DNA of 64,000 bases from assembly GCA_022778545.1 (NCBI GenBank), contig JALFDW010000010.1, positions 62,001 to 126,000 on the forward strand, given 5' to 3'. The position numbers were made by a program, and so were the translations under genes. Under the pieces are notes generated by a model that saw nothing but the letters and a program-made list of their open reading frames with translations, was not told where the DNA came from and did no database searches. The DNA comes from a bacterium (GTDB taxonomy: Bacteria; Bacillota; Clostridia; Christensenellales; CAG-138). The number at the start of each line of letters is the position of its first letter. Position 1 is the first letter of the stretch. Positions 8,060-16,413 of the stretch are shown one piece after another.

Positions 8060-8758
8060 ATGAAATACAGAATTGCAATCTGTGATGATGAGCAGAATCA
8101 AATTGAATACATAACCTCGATTGTGGCATCGTGGAGTGCTCACGAAGGACACGGTTGCGAGATACGCACGTTTGCATCTGCCGAAGCGTTTCTGTTTGAA
8201 TACGAGGAAGATAAGGCGTATGATATTCTTTTGCTTGACGTTGAAATGAAAAACATGAACGGCATTGAACTTGCCAAGCGTATCCGCAAAGACAACAACC
8301 GTGCCGAAATCATTTTTATTACTTCACATTTTGAATTCGTTGGTGAAGGCTATGAAGTGGATGCACTCCACTATCTGATCAAGCCGATTTCTGCGGAGAA
8401 GCTCACGCAAGTGCTTACTAAAGCCGCTGAAAAGCTCTCAGTCGAACCTCCGTCGGTGGTAATCTCCTGCGAGGGCGAGACCGTCAAACTGTATGAATCG
8501 GACATACTTTATGTAGAATCATTTCTGCATTACATTGTCATTCATACGAAAGATAACGAGTACAAGATAAAGGAAAATATGTCTGTGTTTGAAAACAGGG
8601 TAAGTGATTACTTTTACCGTATTCATCGTTCCTACTTGGTTTCGCTAAAATACATAACACGAATTTCCCGTACGTCCGTTAGTATCGGCAACACCGAACT
8701 TCCTCTTTCAAGGGGAAAGTATGACGATATCAACCGAGCATTTATCCAACATAACTGA
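8060..8758 (+). CDS. LytTR-family response regulator (AgrA/VirR-like)
   Basis: A cytoplasmic response regulator. Residues 1-120 are the receiver domain with acidic pocket D9, D10 and E11, phospho-acceptor D60 (LLLDVEM) and a conserved K near LIKPIS. Residues about 135-232 are a LytTR DNA-binding domain (ILYVESFLHYIVIHT and FYRIHRSYLVSLKYI). The ATG at 8060 gives the usual MKYRIAICDDE start; upstream GTG 8051 and ATG 8054 are alternatives. The kinase gene follows after 8 bases. It likely controls the ABC genes downstream. Confidence 0.9.
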   Translation: MKYRIAICDDEQNQIEYITSIVASWSAHEGHGCEIRTFASAEAFLFEYEEDKAYDILLLDVEMKNMNGIELAKRIRKDNNRAEIIFITSHFEFVGEGYEVDALHYLIKPISAEKLTQVLTKAAEKLSVEPPSVVISCEGETVKLYESDILYVESFLHYIVIHTKDNEYKIKENMSVFENRVSDYFYRIHRSYLVSLKYITRISRTSVSIGNTELPLSRGKYDDINRAFIQHN

Positions 8759-8766
8759 GGTAGCCT

Positions 8767-9417
8767 ATGAGAAAGAAAACATATTTGAAGCTGGTTGAAT
8801 ATCAGACTGAGCAATCAGAAAAGCACTTAAACGAGGTGCGAAGTATTCACAAAGAAATGAGAGGTTATAAGCACGATTTTCACCATCATCTTCAAACACT
8901 GAAGGGTCAGCTTGAAGCCGGAGAAGTTGATCGTGCGCTTGCATACATAGAGCAGCTTGATAACCAACTGATGAATGTGGATACTCTGCTGAAAACGGGT
9001 AATGTATCTCTGGATGCTATTTTGTCCGCAAAGATCGCCCAAGCCAAAGCAGAAAATATTGCTGTGACCGTGAAAGCCAACGTGCCGGATCAGCTAACAA
9101 TTTCAGACTTGGAATTGAGTATCATCATCGGAAATCTGCTTGACAATGCTATTGAAGCCTGCCGTACAGTAACGGGAGAACAATTTATCCGAATCTTCAT
9201 TTCTATGAAAGGAAGTATGCTTTATTTTTCCATGCTCAATGCGGCAGGCGAAAAGATGAAAAAGACAGGATCTTTGTTTGCAACCCACAAGGACGGCGTT
9301 CACGGTTTCGGTCTGCGCCGTGCTGAAGCAATCCTCGAAGAACACGGCGGATGGGTCAAGTACAACAGCGAGGACGGCGCTTTTACTTCGGAATTTTTGG
9401 TGCCTGCTGTAGAGTGA
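8767..9417 (+). CDS. GHKL-type sensor kinase without membrane domain (AgrC-like C-terminal half)
   Basis: This has the cytoplasmic half only of an AgrC-like kinase, 216 residues against roughly 430 for full-length family members. H36 lies in KHDFHHHL, the dimerization/phosphorylation helix. The N box NLLDNAIEA is at about 123-131, and a G box GFGLRRAEAI is near 185-195. No hydrophobic segment precedes the histidine. The gene has its own start and ribosome site, so it is not obviously a degraded 5' end. It may sense through a partner, for example the ABC proteins, or be a remnant. Confidence 0.85.
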   Translation: MRKKTYLKLVEYQTEQSEKHLNEVRSIHKEMRGYKHDFHHHLQTLKGQLEAGEVDRALAYIEQLDNQLMNVDTLLKTGNVSLDAILSAKIAQAKAENIAVTVKANVPDQLTISDLELSIIIGNLLDNAIEACRTVTGEQFIRIFISMKGSMLYFSMLNAAGEKMKKTGSLFATHKDGVHGFGLRRAEAILEEHGGWVKYNSEDGAFTSEFLVPAVE

Positions 9418-9422
9418 TTTGC

Positions 9423-9465
9423 AATTCGTGCACTGGCAGAAGCATTTAGTGCACGAATTTATTTT
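9423..9465 (+). terminator. Hairpin between kinase and ABC genes (terminator or operator)
   Basis: Perfect 12-base arms, AATTCGTGCACT and AGTGCACGAATT, are separated by 13 bases and followed by a T-rich stretch. It could end the regulator transcript. Since it sits just before a TATACT -10 box at 9482-9487, it may alternatively be a site for the LytTR regulator. Confidence 0.55.
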
Positions 9466-9506
9466 CCTCTTCTTTTTTTGATATACTGTAAGCGAAAGGA
9501 GTTGAT

Positions 9507-11342
9507 GTGATAATGAAAAAGAAAAAGCCAACACATTCAGTATTTTCAAACTTTGCATGGTCACTGAAAATGCTCTTAAAATATAGTAAGGCGGCTTTCT
9601 TTATTACAGCTTTATTTATACCTATCAACATCGGACTTAGGTATCTGGAAATATACCTGCCATCGCTTGTAGTATCAGAGATAACAAACGGTCAAACGCT
9701 CACTCATTCCTTGTTGTCGATAGGAATTGTTATGTTACTGATTATGCTTGGAAATATTATTGTTCAAGCATTGGGGCATATCAGAAATTCGACGCTCGGC
9801 ATATACCGCTACAAAATGACCGCTCTTGTTACAAGGAAACAACTTTCCATGTTCTATCAAACATACGAGCAAAAGGAAGTTCGTGACCTTGCCAACAGAG
9901 CAAGTAATGCCACGCAGATGTGGGATGGTGTTCAACCTCTCACTGATATTGTATACAACGGTTTCGGAATGCTTGAGAATCTTTTGGGTTACATACTTTT
10001 CGGTTCCGTAATTTCTTTTGCAAGTCCTTGGCTGGTTCCGATACTAACCGTTGCACCTATTGTTAATATTCTTTCCGTAAAAGCTTATAACAAATGGGAA
10101 TACGCTCATAGAAGCAAGATGACTGATCTGAATCAGAAACTCGGTCATGTCGAAGAACTCCCCGACGATTTCGCAGCGGCAAAGGATATCCGTATTTACA
10201 GCATGGCATCCTGGCTCCGTGAATGTTATCGTGATTTGTCCGAACAAAGGGCAAAATGGGATAGAACTACTGTAAAAAAGAGCTTTCTCTCTCGTATCGC
10301 TGATTTGGTTGTAATTCTTATTCGTGACGGTGGAGCGTATGCACTTTTAATCCATATGTTCTACAACGGCAAAATCGGTATTGATGAATTTGTTCTCTAT
10401 TTTGCCGCCATATCTTCTTTTGCCTCTTGGGTGGGCGGTATCATCTCTTGCTGGAATAAAGCGAATACAGTAAGTCTCAAGCTGTGCGATTTCAGAGATT
10501 TTGTTGATTATCCGGAATATGATGGAAGCGGAATTGCCAAAGCTGCAGACCATATGAATACTGTGCCGGAAATTGAGTTCAAAAATGTTAGCTTCCGATA
10601 CGACGGCGCTGAACAGGATACCATTCACGATCTGTCACTTAAAATCAAAAGCGGTGAAAAACTTGCACTTGTTGGTCTCAACGGTGCCGGTAAAACCACT
10701 CTTGTAAAACTACTGTGCGGTCTCTACAGACCTACATCCGGCGAAATCTTTTTCAACGGCATTCCACTTTCTGATTTTAAGCGAGAAGACTATTACAAAC
10801 TGATCTCTCCTGTTTTTCAAGAAATACGAACAGCATTTTTCTCACTTGCTGAAACGGTTTCCGGAAAAAGTACAGCAGAAACAGACTTAGAAAAAGCAGA
10901 AACGTGTATGCGTCAAGCCGGGTTGGGCGCAAAGATTGATGCGCTCCCCGATGGTATCCATACGAAGCTAAACAAAAAGGTTCACGAAAACGGAACCGAA
11001 CTCTCCGGCGGTGAAGCACAAAAACTTATGCTTGCCCGTGCGCTTTACAAAGATGCCCCTCTTTTGATTTTGGACGAGCCTACAGCAGCACTTGATCCTA
11101 TTGCTGAAAGTAAGATATACAACGAATTTAATGTTATGGCGAAGAATAAGACCTCGTTGTTTATCTCCCATAGACTTGCTTCCACATCATTTTGTGACAG
11201 AATTATTCTTCTTGAAAACGGTAACATCACAGAAGAAGGTACACATCAAGAGTTGATGGCGGCAAACGGAACGTACAAAGGCTTATTTGATATACAAAGC
11301 TGTTGGTATAAAGAGGACATGGAAGGGGGCGATGACGAATGA
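9507..11342 (+). CDS. ABC exporter half-subunit (fused permease and ATPase), first of a pair
   Basis: An inner-membrane exporter subunit with about six transmembrane helices (residues 25-330) and an ATPase domain (about 350-590). Walker A is GLNGAGKTT; the signature is LSGGEAQK instead of LSGGQ; Walker B is LLILDEPTAALD; the H-loop is SHRLAS. No C39 peptidase domain is present, so it does not process its own leader peptides. The GTG at 9507 follows AAAGGAG; ATG 9513 is an alternative start. It overlaps the next half-subunit by 4 bases (ATGA), which points to a heterodimer. The substrate is unknown. Confidence 0.88.
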   Translation: MIMKKKKPTHSVFSNFAWSLKMLLKYSKAAFFITALFIPINIGLRYLEIYLPSLVVSEITNGQTLTHSLLSIGIVMLLIMLGNIIVQALGHIRNSTLGIYRYKMTALVTRKQLSMFYQTYEQKEVRDLANRASNATQMWDGVQPLTDIVYNGFGMLENLLGYILFGSVISFASPWLVPILTVAPIVNILSVKAYNKWEYAHRSKMTDLNQKLGHVEELPDDFAAAKDIRIYSMASWLRECYRDLSEQRAKWDRTTVKKSFLSRIADLVVILIRDGGAYALLIHMFYNGKIGIDEFVLYFAAISSFASWVGGIISCWNKANTVSLKLCDFRDFVDYPEYDGSGIAKAADHMNTVPEIEFKNVSFRYDGAEQDTIHDLSLKIKSGEKLALVGLNGAGKTTLVKLLCGLYRPTSGEIFFNGIPLSDFKREDYYKLISPVFQEIRTAFFSLAETVSGKSTAETDLEKAETCMRQAGLGAKIDALPDGIHTKLNKKVHENGTELSGGEAQKLMLARALYKDAPLLILDEPTAALDPIAESKIYNEFNVMAKNKTSLFISHRLASTSFCDRIILLENGNITEEGTHQELMAANGTYKGLFDIQSCWYKEDMEGGDDE

Positions 11343-13150
11343 AACTAAGAGATCATTTTCAGATTTTCAGACGAGCGGCTAAGTTTACTTTCTCGACAAA
11401 CAAGAAATACACGGTGTTGTTGATTGTAAACACATTTCTTTCATCAATCATCGGCTATGTTCCGATTTATTTCTCTGCTAAAGTGATTGACTCTCTAATC
11501 ACAAAAGCGCCTATAGAAACAGTCATTCTATATGTCTCTCTGACGGTTGGTATTGTGTTTGCAGTTAATCTCTTGAACACCTACATTTCTTCTGAAAAAA
11601 ATGTTGCATACAATGCAATGTGGAGAAAGGAAGATTGGTCATATTCAGAAAAAGCTATGCAGATGGCTTATGAATCGATTGAAAATCCAGAGGTTACAAA
11701 ACTCCGCTATCGTATCAGACGAGAAAGCCAAACGGGATTTAATCTATTCTTCTTATATCATAACATGGAGCAATTTACAGCGCAGACTACTAAAATAATT
11801 GCTTCTATAGCTCTTACGGTATCATTTTTTGCGATTTCCTCCGTGCCAATCGTTTTTAAGCTTTCTATTATGGCAGGATTGGTTATAACACTATTCATCC
11901 AGATGTATGCCACCCAAAGAACAAATAATCTGGAACGAGATTTTAACGCATCGTCCGTTGATATGAATATTATATCCGAGCACTTCCTTAACTATATCGA
12001 ACATTATGAAGCCGGAAAAGATATTCGTCTTTATGGTATGGGGGATTTTCTCAGAGATTCGTATATTACACTTGAAAGGAATTATTACGAACGTGCGCTG
12101 AAAAACTCATACAAGAAAGCTGCTTGGACACTCCCTATGACCGTTCTCAATACCGGACTCAAATTTGGCATCTACGCTGTGCTTATTTATGCCGCTTTGA
12201 GGGGCGGCATCACGATCGGTTCGATTGCAAAGTATGTAACTTGTATTATGTTGCTTGTTGAGACGCTAATCAATTTTGTCACAACAACCCAACAAGCTCT
12301 GTACAACAACCAATATCTAAAACGCTATTTTTCATACTTTGATATTCCTAACAATATGTATCAAGGTTCCTTGACGGTTGAAAAGCGTGATGATAATGAA
12401 TACTATGTAGAATTCCGAAATGTCAGCTTCAAATATCCCAATACAGAAGCATATGCATTGAGAAATGTAAATCTTAAATTCAAGATTGGAGAAAAGCTTG
12501 CAATAGTCGGCATGAACGGTTCCGGAAAGACCACGTTTATAAAACTGCTATGTCGCCTTTATGACCCAACAGAGGGTGAAATTCTGCTGAACGGCGTAAA
12601 CATTCAAAAGTATGATTATGATGAATATATGTCAGTATTTTCGGTCGTGTTCCAGGATTTCAGCCTATTCTCCTTTAAGATCGGCGAAGTTGTTGCATCA
12701 AGCAAAACCTTTGACGAAAACAAGGTACGTGAATGTTTACAGAAAGCAAATTTCGGTGATAGGCTTCATGAAATGCCAGAAGGCGTTCATACGTATCTAT
12801 ACAAGGGCTATGACCAATCCGGCATAGAGATTTCCGGTGGAGAAGCACAGAAAATTGCACTTGCACGTGCTCTTTATAAAGACTCACCGTTTATTCTCTT
12901 GGACGAGCCTACTGCTGCACTTGACCCAATTTCTGAATATGAAGTGTACTCGAATTTCAATGCGATTTCGGGAGACAAAACAACAGTCTATATTTCTCAC
13001 AGATTGGCTTCGTGCCGTTTCTGTAATAAGATTGTGGTATTTGATGATGGAAAAATCGTCCAACACGGTTCACATGAAGAACTTCTTTCTGATGTGAACG
13101 GCAAGTACCATGAATTATGGAACGCACAGGCGCAATACTATACAACGTAA
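11339..13150 (+). CDS. ABC exporter half-subunit, second of a pair
   Basis: A partner subunit with the same layout: transmembrane domain about 20-330, ATPase domain about 365-600. Walker A is GMNGSGKTT, the signature ISGGEAQK, Walker B ILLDEPTAALD and the H-loop SHRLAS. Both subunits keep the catalytic Glu after Walker B, so neither site looks degenerate. Start and stop overlap as ATGA with the first subunit. Control by the LytTR system just upstream suggests an antimicrobial-resistance or peptide-export role, but no precursor peptide gene is visible. Confidence 0.88.
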   Translation: MKLRDHFQIFRRAAKFTFSTNKKYTVLLIVNTFLSSIIGYVPIYFSAKVIDSLITKAPIETVILYVSLTVGIVFAVNLLNTYISSEKNVAYNAMWRKEDWSYSEKAMQMAYESIENPEVTKLRYRIRRESQTGFNLFFLYHNMEQFTAQTTKIIASIALTVSFFAISSVPIVFKLSIMAGLVITLFIQMYATQRTNNLERDFNASSVDMNIISEHFLNYIEHYEAGKDIRLYGMGDFLRDSYITLERNYYERALKNSYKKAAWTLPMTVLNTGLKFGIYAVLIYAALRGGITIGSIAKYVTCIMLLVETLINFVTTTQQALYNNQYLKRYFSYFDIPNNMYQGSLTVEKRDDNEYYVEFRNVSFKYPNTEAYALRNVNLKFKIGEKLAIVGMNGSGKTTFIKLLCRLYDPTEGEILLNGVNIQKYDYDEYMSVFSVVFQDFSLFSFKIGEVVASSKTFDENKVRECLQKANFGDRLHEMPEGVHTYLYKGYDQSGIEISGGEAQKIALARALYKDSPFILLDEPTAALDPISEYEVYSNFNAISGDKTTVYISHRLASCRFCNKIVVFDDGKIVQHGSHEELLSDVNGKYHELWNAQAQYYTT

Positions 13151-13152
13151 AA

Positions 13153-13196
13153 AATGCCGTTTGCGCTGACTTTTTACTGTCGGTGCAAGCGGCATT
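13153..13196. terminator. Terminator hairpin between convergent genes
   Basis: AATGCCGtTTGC pairs with GCAAgCGGCATT. On the minus strand it is followed by a run of T, so it best serves the DUF6061 gene and probably also ends the ABC transcript. Confidence 0.65.
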
Positions 13197-13206
13197 ACTC
13201 CTATAA

Positions 13207-13452
13207 TTAGTCTAAAGGTTTGTATTCGGTTACTGCTTTCAAATATGTTTCGGGATCACCATTCAAAATAAGGTCTGCATATTCAAAAGGAGCATTGTAA
13301 ATCAGATAGTCAAGCTCTGACCGCTGATACATATTGTCGGCAACCTCGTTCTCCACGGCGATGGTATCAATGGCGATCATGCTGCCATCGGTGAATTTCA
13401 GTTCTACACAGCAGTTATCGAAGTTATATTCGCAGGATACAAGGCGTTTCAT
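13207..13452 (-). CDS. DUF6061-like small protein
   Basis: An 81-residue acidic protein with an excellent GGAGGT ribosome site. It begins with an LVSCEYNFD pattern and contains AVENEVADNMYQRSEL and FEYADLIL, which I recall from DUF6061 proteins that recur near the ends of integrative elements in gut Firmicutes. No catalytic motif is visible and the function is unknown. It is the last recognisable gene of the element before the chromosomal junction. Confidence 0.7.
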   Translation of the reverse strand: MKRLVSCEYNFDNCCVELKFTDGSMIAIDTIAVENEVADNMYQRSELDYLIYNAPFEYADLILNGDPETYLKAVTEYKPLD

Positions 13453-13517
13453 TGGGTTTTACCTCCAAAATTTGATGTTATGGAAGTAATGTAAGCGTGG
13501 GTTTTAGTGTGGTATCT

Positions 13518-13658
13518 TTAAGTTTGGGAAACCCCGCGTTCCCATTTGGAAACCGTGGTGTCCGAAATGTGCAGTACCTGCGCAAGCGCTTTCTGCGTCA
13601 TGGCCTTTTCTTTGCGCGCAGCGGCGATGAGCGCGCCGGTCTTTTCATATTGCTTCAT
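13518..13658 (-). pseudogene. XRE-family regulator truncated by the element's right end
   Basis: From the ATG at 13658 (site GGAGG) the frame reads a normal XRE helix-turn-helix (LIAAARKEKAMTQKALAQ, then TTVSKWERG). It then ends after four foreign residues (VSQT), where a full protein would continue with a PD-L-L-LA-L segment. Composition switches from GC-rich to AT-rich at the same point. The straightforward reading is that the element integrated at the KWERG codons and the 3' part now lies at the other end of the element, outside the window. The 46-residue stub probably does not fold. Confidence 0.75.
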
Positions 13659-13815
13659 GTGCGTTCCTCCGTTCTCCCGGCAAGATGCGTTTGCAGGCGC
13701 CTGCATGCCGCGGACTGCTGTATCATAAGCATACGGCACAGCGTCCGGCTTTGGCAATCGACGCTTCGTCAAGCCGCCGGAAACAGGCAAAAAGGGAGCT
13801 TTCAGCATATGGAAA

Positions 13816-13835
13816 CGGGCGGAAAACTCCGCCCG
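13816..13835 (-). terminator. Hairpin downstream of the decarboxylase genes
   Basis: CGGGCGGA-aaac-TCCGCCCG lies 33 bases beyond the small subunit stop. The T-run is weak, so termination strength is uncertain. Confidence 0.5.
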
Positions 13836-13867
13836 CCCGGTTGAAACAAAGATTTGGATGGTCCTGC

Positions 13868-14008
13868 TTATTTTTCTTTTTTGCGCATCGTGCGGTTGAG
13901 CAGGGCAACAAAGCCCCAGATGACGATGATGACAGCGAAAATGCCGACCATGCCCTTGAGCATGATGGGCAGGGTGGTCAGCAGGGTATCGGGATTCCAG
14001 GAAAGCAT
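13868..14008 (-). CDS. Small membrane subunit of a sodium-pumping decarboxylase (OadG/gamma-like)
   Basis: A 46-residue protein with one membrane helix (IMLKGMVGIFAVIIVIWGFV) and a basic C-terminus. The ATG at 14008 has an ideal AAGGAGGTG site, while the longer upstream reading has none. It starts 13 bases after the beta subunit. In oxaloacetate, methylmalonyl-CoA and glutaconyl-CoA decarboxylases a small gamma/delta subunit of this shape ties the biotin-bearing part to the beta subunit. The assignment rests on shape and position. Confidence 0.75.
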   Translation of the reverse strand: MLSWNPDTLLTTLPIMLKGMVGIFAVIIVIWGFVALLNRTMRKKEK

Positions 14009-14021
14009 AACAGGCACCTCC

Positions 14022-15128
14022 TTAAAGCAGGTTTTCGATGAGGGTGATGATGAGGCCGCCCGCGATGACCGAGGCGATCTGGCCGGAAACGTTCGCTCCG
14101 GCGGCATGCATCAGGAGGAAATTGTCCGGATCCTCCGCACGGCCCATCTTGTGTACAACGCGGGAAGCCATGGGGAATGCGGAAATGCCGGCTGCGCCGA
14201 TCATCGGGTTCACCTTGTTCTTCGAGAACAGGTTGAGCAGCTTTGCAAACAGCACGCCGCCCACAGTGTCAAACACAAACGCAACGAGGCCGAGTGCAAT
14301 GATGAGCAGCGTTTCCGCCGTAACGAACAGCTCCGCTTTCATCTTGAACGCAACGGAGATGCCGAGCAGGAGCGTGATGAGGTTCGCAAGCTCCTTCTGC
14401 GCACTCGCGGAAAGGCTTTCCAGCACGCCGCATTCGCGCACGAGGTTGCCAAACATGAGGAAGCCGATGAGCTCTGCGGACTTGGGCGCGATCGTTCCCG
14501 CAACGATGGTGACGAAAATGGGGAAGATGATCTTCGTGGCCTTGGTCACGGAGCTCGGCTGATATGGCATGCGGATCATGCGTTCCTTCTTTGTGGTGAC
14601 GGCACGGATGACCGGAGGCTGCACGATGGGCACGAGCGCCATGTAGGAATAGGCAGCGACCATGATCGGCCCCTGATAGTTGGACTTGAAATAGTTGGCG
14701 ACGTAGATGGACGTCGGGCCGTCCGCCGCGCCGATGATGGAGATGGAGGCGGCATCCTTCAGATCGAACCCGAAGAGCATGGCGAGGCAGAGCGTAAAGA
14801 AGATGCCGAACTGCGCCGCCGCGCCGAACAGAAACATTTTTGGGTTGGAAAGGAGCGGGCCGAAGTCGATCATCGCGCCGATGCCGATGAAGAGCAGCAG
14901 CGGGAACAGCTCGCTTGCGATGCCCGCGTTGAACAGGGTTTCGATCGCCTCCGTGTTTACAAACGGGAGGTTCACGAGTATTGCGCCAAAGCCCATGGGG
15001 AGCAGGAGCGCAGGCTCCATGTCGCGTTTGATCGCAAGGTAGATGAGCACGAAGCCGACGAGCACCATCAGCCCCTGCTGCCATGTGAAGTTGAGCACAT
15101 TGCCAAAAAGCTCACCAAAGAGTTCCAA
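14022..15128 (-). CDS. Sodium ion-translocating decarboxylase beta subunit (OadB/GcdB/MmdB family)
   Basis: An integral membrane subunit that decarboxylates carboxybiotin and exports Na+. The sequence holds the family hallmarks ALLLPMGFGAILVN, IGAMIDFGPLL and GAADGPTSIYVA, whose Asp is essential in Klebsiella OadB. About nine to eleven hydrophobic helices are present. I start at TTG 15128, eight bases after AGGAGG; the ATG at 15134-15132 is out of frame. This gives 368 residues, close to the usual size. No alpha (carboxyltransferase) or biotin-carrier gene is nearby, so substrate identity cannot be read here. Confidence 0.88.
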   Translation of the reverse strand: MELFGELFGNVLNFTWQQGLMVLVGFVLIYLAIKRDMEPALLLPMGFGAILVNLPFVNTEAIETLFNAGIASELFPLLLFIGIGAMIDFGPLLSNPKMFLFGAAAQFGIFFTLCLAMLFGFDLKDAASISIIGAADGPTSIYVANYFKSNYQGPIMVAAYSYMALVPIVQPPVIRAVTTKKERMIRMPYQPSSVTKATKIIFPIFVTIVAGTIAPKSAELIGFLMFGNLVRECGVLESLSASAQKELANLITLLLGISVAFKMKAELFVTAETLLIIALGLVAFVFDTVGGVLFAKLLNLFSKNKVNPMIGAAGISAFPMASRVVHKMGRAEDPDNFLLMHAAGANVSGQIASVIAGGLIITLIENLL

Positions 15129-15211
15129 GGCATGATCCTCCTGAAACAAAAAATACTGCGGGGGAAACACGATTTATAAATGCGAAGCCTTCTCCCCCTT
15201 TTAGCATGCTC

Positions 15212-15240
15212 ATTGTACCAAAAGCATGCGCTTTGCGCAA
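15212..15240 (-). promoter_or_regulatory. Promoter of the decarboxylase genes with flanking GCATGC sites
   Basis: TTGCGC, a 17-base spacer and TACAAT lie about 84 bases before the TTG start. Two perfect GCATGC palindromes at 15204-15209 and 15224-15229, 20 bases apart, flank the -10 box and could be operator half-turns. Confidence 0.6.
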
Positions 15241-15283
15241 GGAGATTCGGCGCAAACAGGCTGAGCAGGCAAAGCCGGGCAAA

Positions 15284-15320
15284 AGAAAGCTCCCCTCGCC
15301 CATGCGGCAGAGAGGAGCTT
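15284..15320 (-). terminator. Terminator of the LPQTG surface-protein transcript
   Basis: AAGCTCCCCTC and GAGAGGAGCTT form the stem, followed on the minus strand by a TTTCTTTTG stretch. Confidence 0.65.
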
Positions 15321-15336
15321 GCAATGACTGGTTCTG

Positions 15337-16413
15337 TTATCTGTTGTACTTTTTCTTTTTGCCTGCGGCAATCATTCCGATCACTGCGCTGCCGCTGACG
15401 AGCAGCAGGGCGGTCCGGAGGATCATGCTGCTGTTGTCGCCTGTCTGAGGCAGATCCGGATTGCCGGGGACCGGGTCGTTTTCCGCCGGCTCAAACACGG
15501 ACTTTGTGTAGATGTTGGTGAAGGCCATATCCGCCGCCTGCAGGTTCTCCCAGTCGATGTAATAGTACCCATTGCCGTCGATGGACGCGGGCACGGCATA
15601 CACGGTATATCCCGATACAGTCGCATCATCGCCCATTGCGTACGCGACGGGGATCTCCTCCATCAGCACTCCCCAGACCGTATCGTCATAGGTCCAGCCC
15701 GCTTCGCCAGCGTTTACCTGCTGCACGAACGCGCCCTCGCTGAGCATGAGCCAGAGCGACCGTTCGGTGCCGGTGAAGGTCAGCGTGCCGTCATAGTCGC
15801 CCGCGCCGTTCGTGGTGACGGAGCCGGAGACGGTCACGTCCGAAATGTCCGCATCTCCCGCGTTGCTGCCCGCGATTGCGAGGTCAAACGTCGTCTCCCC
15901 GGGGGCCACGTTGCCGCCCAGCTTCACCGTGGTGGTGAAGGGTACGGTCAGGGTGATAACCGGTTCCGGCTCCGGCGGCGTGCCGAAGTCGCAGCCTATA
16001 GTGATCAGAATCGGCTGACCGTTGCTGGTTTTAATATAACAAATTTCCGGCGTCTTGCCGTTCACGGTGACGGCCGGCGCTTCCTCCAGACCTTTGTTGT
16101 CCAGGTCGAGGCGAAGCCGATAGCACATGTCAGCCTTGAACGCTTCATTATCGCGCAAAGGACTTATGTAGTAAGCACCTTCTTCCGTAGGAACAAGAGC
16201 CTCCCACTTATAAAACTGAATATCTTCTTTGCTGAAAGTAACGCCCGGGATCGTGGATTCAAAGGAGAGCGTGCAGTCCTCCGGCGTCTTGCCCACCTCG
16301 AAGCCCTCAACCGTGACGGCGAGGGTGCCCGCCTCCTCCGCCATGGCCGTGGCAGGGATGAGCGCCAGCACCATGCACAGGCACAGCAGCATGCTTAAAA
16401 TTCGTTTTTTCAT
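15337..16413 (-). CDS. Sortase-anchored surface protein with LPQTG motif
   Basis: The N-terminal signal peptide (MKKRILSMLLCLCMVLAL, cleavage near AMAEE) targets secretion. The C-terminus has LPQTGD, a hydrophobic helix and KKKKYNR, a standard sortase signal, so the protein is linked to peptidoglycan. The 300-residue middle is rich in Thr, Val and Gly and beta-like, with a TVKLGGNVAPGETTF segment resembling pilin/SpaA-type or Ig-like repeats. The ATG overlaps the TetR stop (ATGA), so translation is coupled. The ligand is unknown. Confidence 0.85.
   Translation of the reverse strand: MKKRILSMLLCLCMVLALIPATAMAEEAGTLAVTVEGFEVGKTPEDCTLSFESTIPGVTFSKEDIQFYKWEALVPTEEGAYYISPLRDNEAFKADMCYRLRLDLDNKGLEEAPAVTVNGKTPEICYIKTSNGQPILITIGCDFGTPPEPEPVITLTVPFTTTVKLGGNVAPGETTFDLAIAGSNAGDADISDVTVSGSVTTNGAGDYDGTLTFTGTERSLWLMLSEGAFVQQVNAGEAGWTYDDTVWGVLMEEIPVAYAMGDDATVSGYTVYAVPASIDGNGYYYIDWENLQAADMAFTNIYTKSVFEPAENDPVPGNPDLPQTGDNSSMILRTALLLVSGSAVIGMIAAGKKKKYNR

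Larger units (their letters stand above)
1..13530. mobile_element. Right part of an integrated mobilizable element (MobV-type IME/ICE), left end outside the window
   Basis: The stretch holds relaxase, replication-type helicase, primase-like, DUF6076, sigma-like and DUF6061 genes, a set known from integrative elements of gut Firmicutes, plus cargo (DUF4062; a two-component system with two ABC subunits). Its base composition is visibly more AT-rich than the chromosome that starts near 13.5 kb. No integrase or recombinase is present, so it should lie to the left of the window. The right junction is placed at about 13,520-13,535 because a chromosomal XRE gene loses its reading there. The exact att site cannot be fixed without the left end. 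Confidence 0.8.

Noticed and set aside
8767-9417. Kinase as a pseudogene
   Set aside because: It is short but has an intact frame, its own ribosome site and all ATP-binding boxes, so it is listed as a gene with a note on the missing membrane part.
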